Assembly: GCA_947463285.1 (NCBI GenBank)
Contig: CANHTV010000273.1
Span: forward strand, 1-5,397
Direction: 5' to 3'
Source of the DNA: Verrucomicrobiaceae bacterium
GTDB taxonomy: Bacteria; Verrucomicrobiota; Verrucomicrobiia; Verrucomicrobiales; Verrucomicrobiaceae
Length of the DNA: 5,397 nucleotides
In this document: piece after piece, positions 1 through 5,397 of the stretch
Layout: each line of letters opens with the position of its first letter
Numbering within the stretch: position 1 is the first letter of the stretch
Translations under genes and position numbers: made by a program
Notes under the pieces: generated by a model
What the model was told of the DNA's origin: nothing
Database searches by the model: none
The model's input: only the letters and a program-made list of their open reading frames with translations

Positions 1-98
1 AGGAAGCCGAGGACCTGGCCTTTTTCGACGGTGAAGGAGACGTCATCCACCGCCACCTTGCTGCCGAACACTTTTCGGAGGTTTTGCACTTGGATCAT
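1..98 (-). CDS. ABC transporter ATP-binding protein, N-terminal fragment (runs off left edge)
   Basis: Reading leftward from the ATG at 98-96 gives 32 codons starting MIQVQNLRKVFGSK and continuing to VEKGQVLGF at the edge. This is the standard first beta-sheet of an ABC ATPase. A short strand (IQVQNLRKVF) comes first, then an aromatic A-loop residue (Phe11) that would stack on adenine, then the AVDDVSF strand and the EKGQVLGF strand that leads directly into Walker A. Walker A itself lies outside the window. The wording resembles the ABC-2 export type (NatA/GldA/CcmA-like), which couples ATP hydrolysis to a separate membrane permease, but substrate and subfamily cannot be read from 32 residues. 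No strong Shine-Dalgarno precedes the ATG. The next in-frame codons upstream (ATT, GAC, AGT, GAC, CAT) offer no alternative ATG. The gene is divergent from trmO. Confidence 0.87.
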   Translation of the reverse strand, partial: MIQVQNLRKVFGSKVAVDDVSFTVEKGQVLGF

Positions 99-212
99 AA
101 TGTCACTGTCATGGTTTGTTGGGTTTATCTGAGAAGGGCGGCAGTGGGACACACTGGCGCACTACGTCGTTCAAAAAAAACGCGGGCCGTTTATTGGTTG
201 CTAGTCATTGTT

Positions 213-240
213 TTGCAACTGGATTTTCCAGACTTAAAAT
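213..240 (+). promoter_or_regulatory. Candidate sigma-70-type promoter for trmO
   Basis: TTGCAA at 213-218 matches the -35 consensus in 4 of 6 positions. After a 16-base spacer, TAAAAT at 235-240 matches the -10 consensus in 5 of 6. Transcription would start near 247, leaving a leader of about 60 bases before the ATG at 308, or about 28 bases before the TTG at 275. The spacer contains the perfect inverted repeat CTGGA-TTT-TCCAG. Assignment is by consensus matching only. Confidence 0.45.
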
Positions 241-243
241 CCA
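220..243. repeat. Nested inverted repeats overlapping the trmO promoter
   Basis: TGGATTTT (220-227) and AAAATCCA (236-243) form a perfect 8-bp inverted repeat around an 8-base centre. A second perfect inverted repeat, CTGGA/TCCAG with a 3-base centre (219-231), overlaps its left arm. The hexamer CAACTG also occurs as a direct repeat at 216-221 and 242-247, flanking the block. The symmetry covers the promoter spacer and the -10, so an operator for a dimeric regulator is possible. A short AT-rich symmetry arising by chance is the alternative. Confidence 0.4.
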
Positions 244-307
244 ACTGCGGCTCCTCTAAGGAAGAATTCCACCCTTGCCCCACAGGTGGACGCGGCCTAC
301 TTGCCGG

Positions 308-982
308 ATGCACGCCATTCATGCCATCGCCACGCTACGCACTTGTTACACGGACAAGTTTGGCGTGCCGCGTCAGTCGGGACTGGTTCCTAGCGCTTGG
401 GGGGTGATTGAGTTTGCGCCTTCCTACAGGCGCGCTGAAGCCGTCCGTGGCATCGAAGAATTCAGCCATCTTTGGCTTATCACGCAGTTTCACTTGGTCA
501 AAGAAGAGCCCACTTCACTGACGGTCCGCCCCCCCAAACTGGGTGGCAATGAACGGCGTGGTGTGTTTGCCACACGCTCGCCCTTCCGCCCCAATCGGCT
601 GACCTTGAGCGTCGTTAAACTTGATCGTGTGGATCTGGATGGGCCGGACGCCCCAAGGCTCTTCGTCTCGGGCGTCGATCTTGTCGATGGCACCCCTGTT
701 TTCGACATCAAGCCCTACATCCGCTACGCTGACTCGATCCCAGAGGCTCGTAGCAGTTTTGCCGATATTCCGCCACCGCCTAGGCCCGTATTTTGGGCCT
801 GTGAAAGCTTGGTGCCAGAGGCCGTTCGCAGGATCATCGACGAATCTCTGGCCCAGTGTCCCCAGCCTGCCTATCACGACACGGAGGCTCGTGAATACGT
901 GACCGAGATCGCAGGCTGGCGCGTCCGCTGGACGGCGGCGATTGATGGTGCACGGGTAACGAGTTGTGAAATCGTTGCCTAG
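308..982 (+). CDS. trmO: tRNA (N6-threonylcarbamoyladenosine(37)-N6)-methyltransferase TrmO
   Basis: TrmO (YaeB/TsaA-like family) is a cytoplasmic SAM-dependent enzyme that methylates N6 of t6A37 in tRNAs reading ACY codons, improving decoding. The 224-residue product matches E. coli TrmO in length and motifs: KFGVPRQSGLV at 17-27, EAVRGIEEFSHLWL at 44-57, TVRPPKLGGN followed by GVFATRSPFRPN at 72-96, and DLVDGTPVFDIKPYIRYADS at 124-143. These make up the beta-barrel SAM-binding domain. The C-terminal part (about 160-224) keeps a PQPAYH element like the E. coli DPRPAY and ends in the usual short domain with VRW. I chose ATG 308 because it gives the family's usual distance to the first strand. 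An in-frame TTG at 275 would add 11 residues and has a better Shine-Dalgarno (AAGGAAG at 258-264, 10 bases upstream), so it remains possible. The stop codon overlaps the convergent gene by 4 bases. Nothing appears truncated. Confidence 0.95.
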   Translation: MHAIHAIATLRTCYTDKFGVPRQSGLVPSAWGVIEFAPSYRRAEAVRGIEEFSHLWLITQFHLVKEEPTSLTVRPPKLGGNERRGVFATRSPFRPNRLTLSVVKLDRVDLDGPDAPRLFVSGVDLVDGTPVFDIKPYIRYADSIPEARSSFADIPPPPRPVFWACESLVPEAVRRIIDESLAQCPQPAYHDTEAREYVTEIAGWRVRWTAAIDGARVTSCEIVA

Positions 983-3900
983 CCCTTCGTCACCATCTCG
1001 TCGAGGTTCAGCAGCAAGTTTGCCACCAAGGTCCAGGCTGCAAGCTCGGCAGCATCAAGCTTTTCATCAGCCTTGGATTCTCCATAGCTGATGGCCAGCT
1101 TTGCCTCTGCAGGGTTGGCGCGATACGAGATGAGGTGCTTGTCAAAAGTGCGCCGGATGATTTCCGCCTCCTGGGCACCGGGATAGCGGCTGGTCACGGC
1201 GCGAAATCCCTGCGTGATACGGCTGTCGATGCTGCCCGGCGATAGCAGGAGCTTTTGCGCAAGACTGCGGGCAGCCTCGAAGTACTGAACGTCGTTCATC
1301 AAATTCAGCGCCTGGAGCGGAGTATTGCTGCGCTCACGACGCAGGCAGTAAGATTCGCGGTTTGGTGCATCAAAATTGGTCATGTTCGGCGGTGGTGCCG
1401 TGCGCTTCCAGAAAGTGTAGAGGCTGCGGCGATATAGGAATTCGCCGTGGTCCTGGACGTAGTTGCGCGTATTGCTGCCACCAAAACCCACAGGCTCCCA
1501 GATGTTCTCAGGCTGGTAAGGTTTCACGCCCTTGCCACCGATCTTGGGACTCAGCAGGCCGCTGACATACAGCGCCGTATCCCTGACCACTTCGGCATCG
1601 AGACGAAACCTTGGTCCACGGGCCAGCAGACGGTTTTCAGGATCTTTTTGAAGTGACTCAGCCGTGAACTGCGCGCTCTGCCGATAGGTGTGGGAGGTGA
1701 CGAGCCTTTGGACAAAGGCCTTCATGTCCCAGCCATTTTCTCGGAAAGTCACGGCCAGCCAGTCCAGCAGCTCAGGATGACTCGATGGCTCGCCTTGTGA
1801 GCCAAAGTCATTGCTTGTCTTCACCAGACCGGTGCCGAAAAACTGCTGCCACAGGCGGTTGACCTGCACGCGAGCTGTCAGCGGATGCTCAGCAGAAACA
1901 AGCCAGTCAGCGAGGTCTAGACGGCTAGGCAAGGCCTTATTCTTGGCTGCGAGTGGCGGAAACACTGCGGGTGTGCCTCGGCTGACTTTGTCACCCGGCT
2001 TGTCATACTGACCACGCTGCATCACAAAGCTTTCACGCGGCTGTGGCAGGTCAGCCATGATAAAGCTGGCCGGGATGACATCCTCCAAAGCCTTCCGTTT
2101 TGACTCCAAGGCCAGCTTTTCAGCTCGCACCCCTTGGACGATCTCGCGAGCTCCCTGAAACTCGTTTTCAAACCACCAATCCTTCAGGCGCTTCACCTCC
2201 GCTTCAGGCCATTCGACGGACTTTTTCCCACGCACCAGCACTTGCAGATCATTGGACAGCCCCTCCACCCGGCGGCCCTGGTTTTTCGTCACCCAGACCT
2301 GCCACGACCACTGAGCATCCTTGGCGGGATCGACTCGCGAGCTGACCGCCAGTCGGTCCCAGGTCACGGTGCCGTCGAATTGAGTGAAGGCAAATCCAGT
2401 GACTTTCATGCCCGGCTTGAGGCCCAGCTTTTCTACAGGGAACTCCAGCTTCACCCACTCACCAGACTTGGGCAACGCGCCCATCGTCACCCGCGACGGC
2501 GTGCGGACCTGGCCATAAGGAATGGCCCCCTCCTGCCCCCAAACCGCACGGTGATTCCAGCCTCCGACATGAAATTGCAGCATCACGGCCTTCGGCTCAT
2601 CTTTCGGGTCGATGTAGCACTGAACGCTGATCTTACCATTCGCCGGGATGTCAAAGCTGGCGCCTTTGGTGAAGAAATCTTGCTCCACTCCCTTGGCCTT
2701 CCTCCTGAGCGCCGCATTGCCACTGAAGACTGGACCTTGATCTTTTCGGATGATCTGAGTTGGAGCCCCGGCGACACCGACATCGGCCCCGACAGGAAAC
2801 TGATCTTCAAACCAGACCACTTCCGTCGTCTGAACGGGTGGAGGCGGATTCAGCGTCGCCGGATCGGTATAATTCAGCTTCGAGATGACCTCACGGATTT
2901 TCCCCTGAGTCGCCAAGATCTGCTGCTCGTAGTCTGCGAGCTGCTTTTTCTGCTCGGGCGTGGAAAGTCTCAGGATCGGCGGAGTCAGCAGGATATTGCC
3001 GTCCATGGCGGGATCAGCCGTGCTATTAAAAAAGGCATAAAGTGAGTAAAAATCCTTCTGCGTGATGGGATCAAATTTATGATCATGACAGACCGCACAT
3101 CCCGCCGTGAGCCCCATCCACACAGCTACCGTGGTGTCGGCACGATCCACGGCATATCGGAAAATGAACTCTTCATTGATCGACCCGCCCTCGCTGGTGG
3201 TAACGTTGCAGCGATTAAAACCGGAGGCGAGCTGCTGATCTACCGTGGCATTTGGCAGGAGATCCCCTGCTAGCTGCCAACGTGTGAATTGATCGTAAGG
3301 CAGGTTGTCGTTAAAGGCACGCGCCACCCAGTCACGATAAGGCCACATGCTGCGCTCATTATCGAGGTGCAGCCCATGCGTGTCCGCATAACGAGCCACA
3401 TCCAGCCAGTAGCGAGCCATGTGCTCGCCGTAGCGCTCGGATTTCAGCAGCCGCTCCACGACTTTCTCGTAGGCATCTGCGCCCTGATCCGCCACAAAGG
3501 CGTCCACCTCGGCAGGTGTCGGCGGCAGGCCTGTCAGGTCTAGCGTGACACGACGGATTAATACCTCTTTGGAGGCCTCGGCGGCTAGAGTCAGGCCTTC
3601 AGCCTCAAGGCGATGCTGAATGAAGGCATCGACTGCATTTCCAATCTTTCCGCTGACCTTCGGCACAGCAGCCTTTACCGGTTTTTCAAAGGCCCAATGC
3701 TGCTTGTATTCAGCGCCCTGAGAGATCCAGAGCTTCAGCGTCTCCAGCTGTTTCGCCGTGATCTTTTTATGCGACTCCGGCGGCGGCATGACCTCATCCG
3801 CATCCGCGCTGACGATGCGCTCAATGATCGAACTGGCCTTCACATCGCCCGGCTTGATCGCCTGCACACCGTCGATCACGGCATAGGCACCTTCAGCCGT

Positions 3901-4062
3901 ATCCAGGCGGAGATCCGCCTTGCGCTTTTTGGCATCAAAACCATGACAGGCGAAACAGTTGTCACTGAGAATCGGCCGAATGTCCCGGTTAAAATCCAGC
4001 TTGGTAGCCGCATTTGCAGACACACCGACGAAGAGAACAGTATAAATAAAGAAGCGCAGCAT
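979..4062 (-). CDS. Exported PSCyt1-DUF1549-DUF1553 (PSD1) multidomain c-type cytochrome-like protein
   Basis: The product has 1027 residues counted from ATG 4062. A signal peptide comes first (1-18, MLRFFIYTVLFVGVSANA, probable cleavage after ANA), so it should act in the periplasm or at the cell surface. Next is a Planctomycete cytochrome C domain (PSCyt1, about 23-100) with FNRDIRPILSDNCFACHG; Cys36, Cys39 and His40 form a CxxCH haem c site, and MPPP at 92-95 supplies a possible axial Met. DUF1549 (PSCyt2, about 140-347) includes LDLTGLPPTPAEVDAF, ERYGEHMARYWLDVARYADT and a second CxxCH at 322-326 (CAVCHDHKFDPI), which is conserved in this family. A short probable coiled coil (about 368-397) leads to a beta-rich insert (about 413-593). 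DUF1553 (PSD1, about 700-960) has ADWLVSAEHPLTARVQVNRLWQQFFG, SHPELLDWLA, SHTYRQSA, FRLDAEVVRD and NTPLQALNLMND, and the C-terminus carries the usual NLLLNLDEMVTKG. The biochemical function is unknown; family members often sit near DUF1501 or polysaccharide-utilisation genes in PVC bacteria. An in-frame TTG at 4128 would add 22 residues and has a better ribosome site, but ATG 4062 gives a normal signal peptide. Confidence 0.94.
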   Translation of the reverse strand: MLRFFIYTVLFVGVSANAATKLDFNRDIRPILSDNCFACHGFDAKKRKADLRLDTAEGAYAVIDGVQAIKPGDVKASSIIERIVSADADEVMPPPESHKKITAKQLETLKLWISQGAEYKQHWAFEKPVKAAVPKVSGKIGNAVDAFIQHRLEAEGLTLAAEASKEVLIRRVTLDLTGLPPTPAEVDAFVADQGADAYEKVVERLLKSERYGEHMARYWLDVARYADTHGLHLDNERSMWPYRDWVARAFNDNLPYDQFTRWQLAGDLLPNATVDQQLASGFNRCNVTTSEGGSINEEFIFRYAVDRADTTVAVWMGLTAGCAVCHDHKFDPITQKDFYSLYAFFNSTADPAMDGNILLTPPILRLSTPEQKKQLADYEQQILATQGKIREVISKLNYTDPATLNPPPPVQTTEVVWFEDQFPVGADVGVAGAPTQIIRKDQGPVFSGNAALRRKAKGVEQDFFTKGASFDIPANGKISVQCYIDPKDEPKAVMLQFHVGGWNHRAVWGQEGAIPYGQVRTPSRVTMGALPKSGEWVKLEFPVEKLGLKPGMKVTGFAFTQFDGTVTWDRLAVSSRVDPAKDAQWSWQVWVTKNQGRRVEGLSNDLQVLVRGKKSVEWPEAEVKRLKDWWFENEFQGAREIVQGVRAEKLALESKRKALEDVIPASFIMADLPQPRESFVMQRGQYDKPGDKVSRGTPAVFPPLAAKNKALPSRLDLADWLVSAEHPLTARVQVNRLWQQFFGTGLVKTSNDFGSQGEPSSHPELLDWLAVTFRENGWDMKAFVQRLVTSHTYRQSAQFTAESLQKDPENRLLARGPRFRLDAEVVRDTALYVSGLLSPKIGGKGVKPYQPENIWEPVGFGGSNTRNYVQDHGEFLYRRSLYTFWKRTAPPPNMTNFDAPNRESYCLRRERSNTPLQALNLMNDVQYFEAARSLAQKLLLSPGSIDSRITQGFRAVTSRYPGAQEAEIIRRTFDKHLISYRANPAEAKLAISYGESKADEKLDAAELAAWTLVANLLLNLDEMVTKG

Positions 4063-4128
4063 GACACGAAAGGCGGCCAGTGGATACGCCGGGAAGGAAT
4101 GGATCTTACCGCAGCGGTGGCCAGTCAA

Positions 4129-4332
4129 CTAGTCCTCACTACTGACCTCTGCTGACGAAGCCCCCCGAGGCTCGGATGCTTGAACAGATGAATCACGGCG
4201 CTTCCCATTTTCGTAAGCCGGCCTGAATGGCAGATGATCAGCCTGTTTTACGGCATTGATTTCTTCATCAGTCGCACCTTTTGCACGCATCCGGCTAATC
4301 ATATAACTCTTAATGCGCTGAATTTCAAGCAT
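4129..4332 (-). CDS. Small hypothetical protein (67 aa)
   Basis: I do not recognise this protein. It starts at an ATG (4332-4330) and has 67 residues. The first 35 or so are charged and probably helical (IQRIKSYMISRMRAKG, then TDEEINAVKQADHL). The tail from about residue 44 is rich in Ser, Glu, Ala and Arg and probably disordered (ending SSAEVSSED). No signal peptide, membrane segment or Cys/His metal site is visible. It lies 69 bases downstream of the pbpC stop and directly upstream of the large DUF1553 gene on the same strand, and its TAG stop abuts the alternative TTG start of that gene. The ribosome site is weak (AGAGA four to five bases before the ATG). Support comes from the tight gene context, its own AT-rich promoter-like region and protein-like composition. 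It could instead be the leader region of the DUF1553 transcript. Confidence 0.5.
   Translation of the reverse strand: MLEIQRIKSYMISRMRAKGATDEEINAVKQADHLPFRPAYENGKRRDSSVQASEPRGASSAEVSSED
4133..4137 (-). promoter_or_regulatory. Shine-Dalgarno-like GAGGA before the alternative TTG start of the DUF1553 gene
   Basis: Read on the minus strand, GAGGA ends 4 bases before TTG 4128, inside the last codons of the small ORF, giving the arrangement GAGGA-CTAG-TTG. The ATG at 4062 has no purine-rich site in front of it (CCGCCTTTCGTGTC). This ribosome site is the only sequence argument for the longer form of the large protein, and it would allow translational coupling with the small ORF. Confidence 0.3.
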
Positions 4333-4342
4333 TTTCTCTAGG

Positions 4343-4363
4343 TGATTAATTTAATATTAATCA
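4343..4363. repeat. Perfect 8-bp inverted repeat TGATTAAT-N5-ATTAATCA
   Basis: The arms at 4343-4350 and 4356-4363 are perfect reverse complements around a TTAAT centre. The palindrome covers the candidate -10 region and ends 11 bases before the start of the small ORF. As an RNA hairpin it would be very weak (one G-C pair per arm) and no T-run follows it on the minus strand, so a DNA operator is more plausible than a terminator for pbpC. Confidence 0.5.
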
Positions 4364-4381
4364 TATTTTTAAGCATGACAA
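4353..4381 (-). promoter_or_regulatory. Candidate promoter for the small ORF and possibly the DUF1553 gene
   Basis: On the minus strand, TTGTCA (4381-4376) matches the -35 consensus in 5 of 6 positions. It is followed after 17 bases by AATATT (4358-4353), which matches the -10 in 4 of 6. A better -10, TATGAT (4365-4360, 5 of 6), lies nearby but lacks a good -35 at standard spacing. Either would place the transcript start about 14-20 bases before ATG 4332. The 69-base gap is much more AT-rich than the flanking genes, as expected of a promoter. Confidence 0.4.
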
Positions 4382-4401
4382 ATAAAACATGTGCCAGACA
4401 C

Positions 4402-5397
4402 CTAATCCGAATGCACAATGACAAAGGTTTTCTGATCCTCGCCAAGATCTGCATTACGAGCCGTGATGTGATGACGCCCTGGAGTTAGCCTGACAAAGCA
4501 AATTTCTCCATCCCGCTGGACCGAGAGAGTATCACATCGCCATTCCACAGGACCATTGGCACGCGCATCCAAGATCAGTCGGCGGCCTTGATCCGGCAAA
4601 TCGGCATCCAAATGAATGACCGTTCCTGGAAGAGGGCTAGTGATATGCCAGGCCATGCGGTCAGCCGACTCACGAAGGGCAACAACATCCCCCATCCAAT
4701 TATCCTGACTGCGAATCCAGCCCGCAAAGTCTTTGGACAAATAGGCACGTCCGCGAGCATCATAATCAGCTACAATCGCAGCAGCCGGAAGAGTCCCCGC
4801 TAGGAACAAATCTTCACGGCTGAATCGAACCGCAGGTGATTGGGCCGAGAGGCGTTTCCCGGTGCGTGGATCAATGCGGACACGCACCAGATTCGCAGGC
4901 TCATCATACCAGCCGAGGTCATGCCGCTCATTCAAGTGCATGAAAATATCACGCCAGATGGGCGCTGCACCTGTGACACCGGAGACACCTTGCATCGGTG
5001 TATTGTCAAAGTTACCCGCCCATACTCCAACGGTGAATTCCGGCGTATAGCCGAGCGTCCAGTTGTCGCGATAAGACTGGCTGGTGCCTGTTTTCACTGC
5101 CACACGGAAAGGCAGGCGCAGCGGTGAATGTGTGCCGAAAGTCATCACGCGCGCCTGATTGTCACTGAGAATGTCAGCGATCAAATAGGCCTCGTTCGGC
5201 TGCATCTTAGGCCTCGGAACACTTCCCTGCCCTGTGGCATCCGGCAATAAACGCCACGGCAGCCAGCGCCCCAGTCTGGCCAAAGTGGCATAGGCATTGG
5301 CCAGTTCGATCAATCGCACGGGTGCATTGCCAAGAGTCAAGCCGAGACCATAATGCTCAACAGGCTCTGTGAGAGTGCTGATGCCCAGATCCTGGAG
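4402..5397 (-). CDS. pbpC: Penicillin-binding protein 1C, C-terminal part (runs off right edge)
   Basis: PBP1C is an inner-membrane bifunctional peptidoglycan glycosyltransferase/transpeptidase of class A. The window holds the last 331 residues; the frame is open to the edge, beginning LQDLGISTLTEPVEHYG, so the N-terminal glycosyltransferase and the catalytic SxxK serine motif lie outside. Visible parts are the end of the transpeptidase domain, with GLTLGNAPVRLIELANAYATLA and the third active-site motif KTGTS (fragment residues 102-106, codons 5094-5080). These are followed by the PBP1C-type block RDNWTLGYTPEFTVGVWAGNFDN and VSGVTGAAPIW. The last 90 or so residues (about 243-331, from AWHITSPLPGTVIHLD) match the BiPBP_C domain that distinguishes PBP1C from PBP1A/1B. 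The TTG at 5340-5338 is an internal Leu, not a start. pbpC often neighbours an alpha-2-macroglobulin gene in bacteria; if present here it is outside the window. No strong terminator follows the stop. Confidence 0.94.
   Translation of the reverse strand, partial: LQDLGISTLTEPVEHYGLGLTLGNAPVRLIELANAYATLARLGRWLPWRLLPDATGQGSVPRPKMQPNEAYLIADILSDNQARVMTFGTHSPLRLPFRVAVKTGTSQSYRDNWTLGYTPEFTVGVWAGNFDNTPMQGVSGVTGAAPIWRDIFMHLNERHDLGWYDEPANLVRVRIDPRTGKRLSAQSPAVRFSREDLFLAGTLPAAAIVADYDARGRAYLSKDFAGWIRSQDNWMGDVVALRESADRMAWHITSPLPGTVIHLDADLPDQGRRLILDARANGPVEWRCDTLSVQRDGEICFVRLTPGRHHITARNADLGEDQKTFVIVHSD

Larger units (their letters stand above)
99..307. other. Divergent intergenic region between ABC ATPase gene and trmO
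   Basis: These roughly 210 bases separate two divergently transcribed genes, so they should hold promoters for both. The right half carries a good candidate promoter for trmO (213-240) with nested inverted repeats. For the leftward ABC gene I find no convincing -35/-10 pair; the best -10-like hexamer, GATAAA near 127-132 read on the minus strand, has no acceptable -35. An A8 run lies at 173-180. The plus-strand reading frame that crosses this area (84-407) has no family resemblance and overlaps both real genes, so I treat the region as non-coding. Confidence 0.6.

Noticed and set aside
173..200. GC-rich segment next to an A8/T8 run, resembling an intrinsic terminator on the minus strand
   Set aside because: The only stem is AAACG/CGTTT with a 5-base loop, too weak for a terminator, and no minus-strand gene upstream of it needs terminating here.
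322..326. Idea that any mobile element, CRISPR array or RNA gene is present in the window
   Set aside because: I saw no spaced direct repeats, terminal inverted repeats, transposase motifs, tRNA cloverleaf elements or rRNA-like blocks anywhere; the coordinates given are only a placeholder for the whole window.
84..407. 107-codon plus-strand frame spanning the divergent intergenic region
   Set aside because: It overlaps the start of the ABC gene and the start of trmO in another frame, shows no recognisable domain, and crosses the region where promoters are expected.
515..877. 120-codon minus-strand frame inside trmO
   Set aside because: It is a shadow of trmO, whose conserved motifs lie in the plus-strand frame over the same bases.
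2134..3045. 303-codon open frame on the plus strand, antisense to the DUF1553 gene
   Set aside because: It starts at TTG, is rich in Arg, Pro, His and Leu as expected from reading a GC-rich gene backwards, and matches no known domain. The minus-strand protein covers the whole stretch with clear family motifs.
3613..4155. 180-codon plus-strand frame across the 5' part of the large gene
   Set aside because: It is antisense to the signal peptide and PSCyt1 haem domain, which are unmistakable on the minus strand, and no domain resemblance is seen.
4386..4425. Possible terminator after pbpC (TGTGC ... GCACA followed by TTTTATTT on the minus strand)
   Set aside because: The stem is only 5 bp with an 18-base loop and the T-run is interrupted, so I could not support it as a terminator.

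Overview
The window looks like chromosomal DNA from a member of the PVC group, most likely Verrucomicrobia (Verrucomicrobiaceae/Prosthecobacter-like). The main evidence is the long PSCyt1-DUF1549-DUF1553 protein, a family typical of Planctomycetes, Verrucomicrobia and Lentisphaerae. The base composition looks moderately GC-rich, and Shine-Dalgarno signals are weak or absent before several starts. The lineage is inferred from protein families, not from a marker gene.

Layout, left to right. (1) Positions 1-98, minus strand: the first 32 codons of an ABC transporter ATPase that runs off the left edge. (2) Positions 99-307: a divergent intergenic region with a plausible promoter for the next gene, overlaid by nested inverted repeats. 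(3) Positions 308-982, plus strand: trmO, the tRNA t6A37 N6-methyltransferase. (4) Positions 979-4062 (possibly to 4128), minus strand: a large exported multidomain protein with two CxxCH haem-binding motifs. It converges on trmO with a 4-bp overlap at a shared CTAG. (5) Positions 4129-4332, minus strand: a 67-residue hypothetical protein. (6) Positions 4333-4401: a short AT-rich gap with a candidate promoter and a perfect 8-bp palindrome. (7) Positions 4402-5397, minus strand: the C-terminal 331 residues of a penicillin-binding protein 1C (pbpC), which runs off the right edge.

The genes do not form one obvious pathway. pbpC (peptidoglycan synthesis), the small ORF and the PSCyt1/DUF1553 gene share an orientation and could be partly co-transcribed, although the AT-rich gap suggests a separate promoter for the last two. 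trmO and the ABC ATPase are separate, divergently transcribed units. I see no RNA gene, CRISPR array, insertion sequence or phage gene. No convincing new defence-type system is visible. The least explained items are the orphan cytochrome-like DUF1549/DUF1553 protein and the small ORF before it with its palindromic upstream region.
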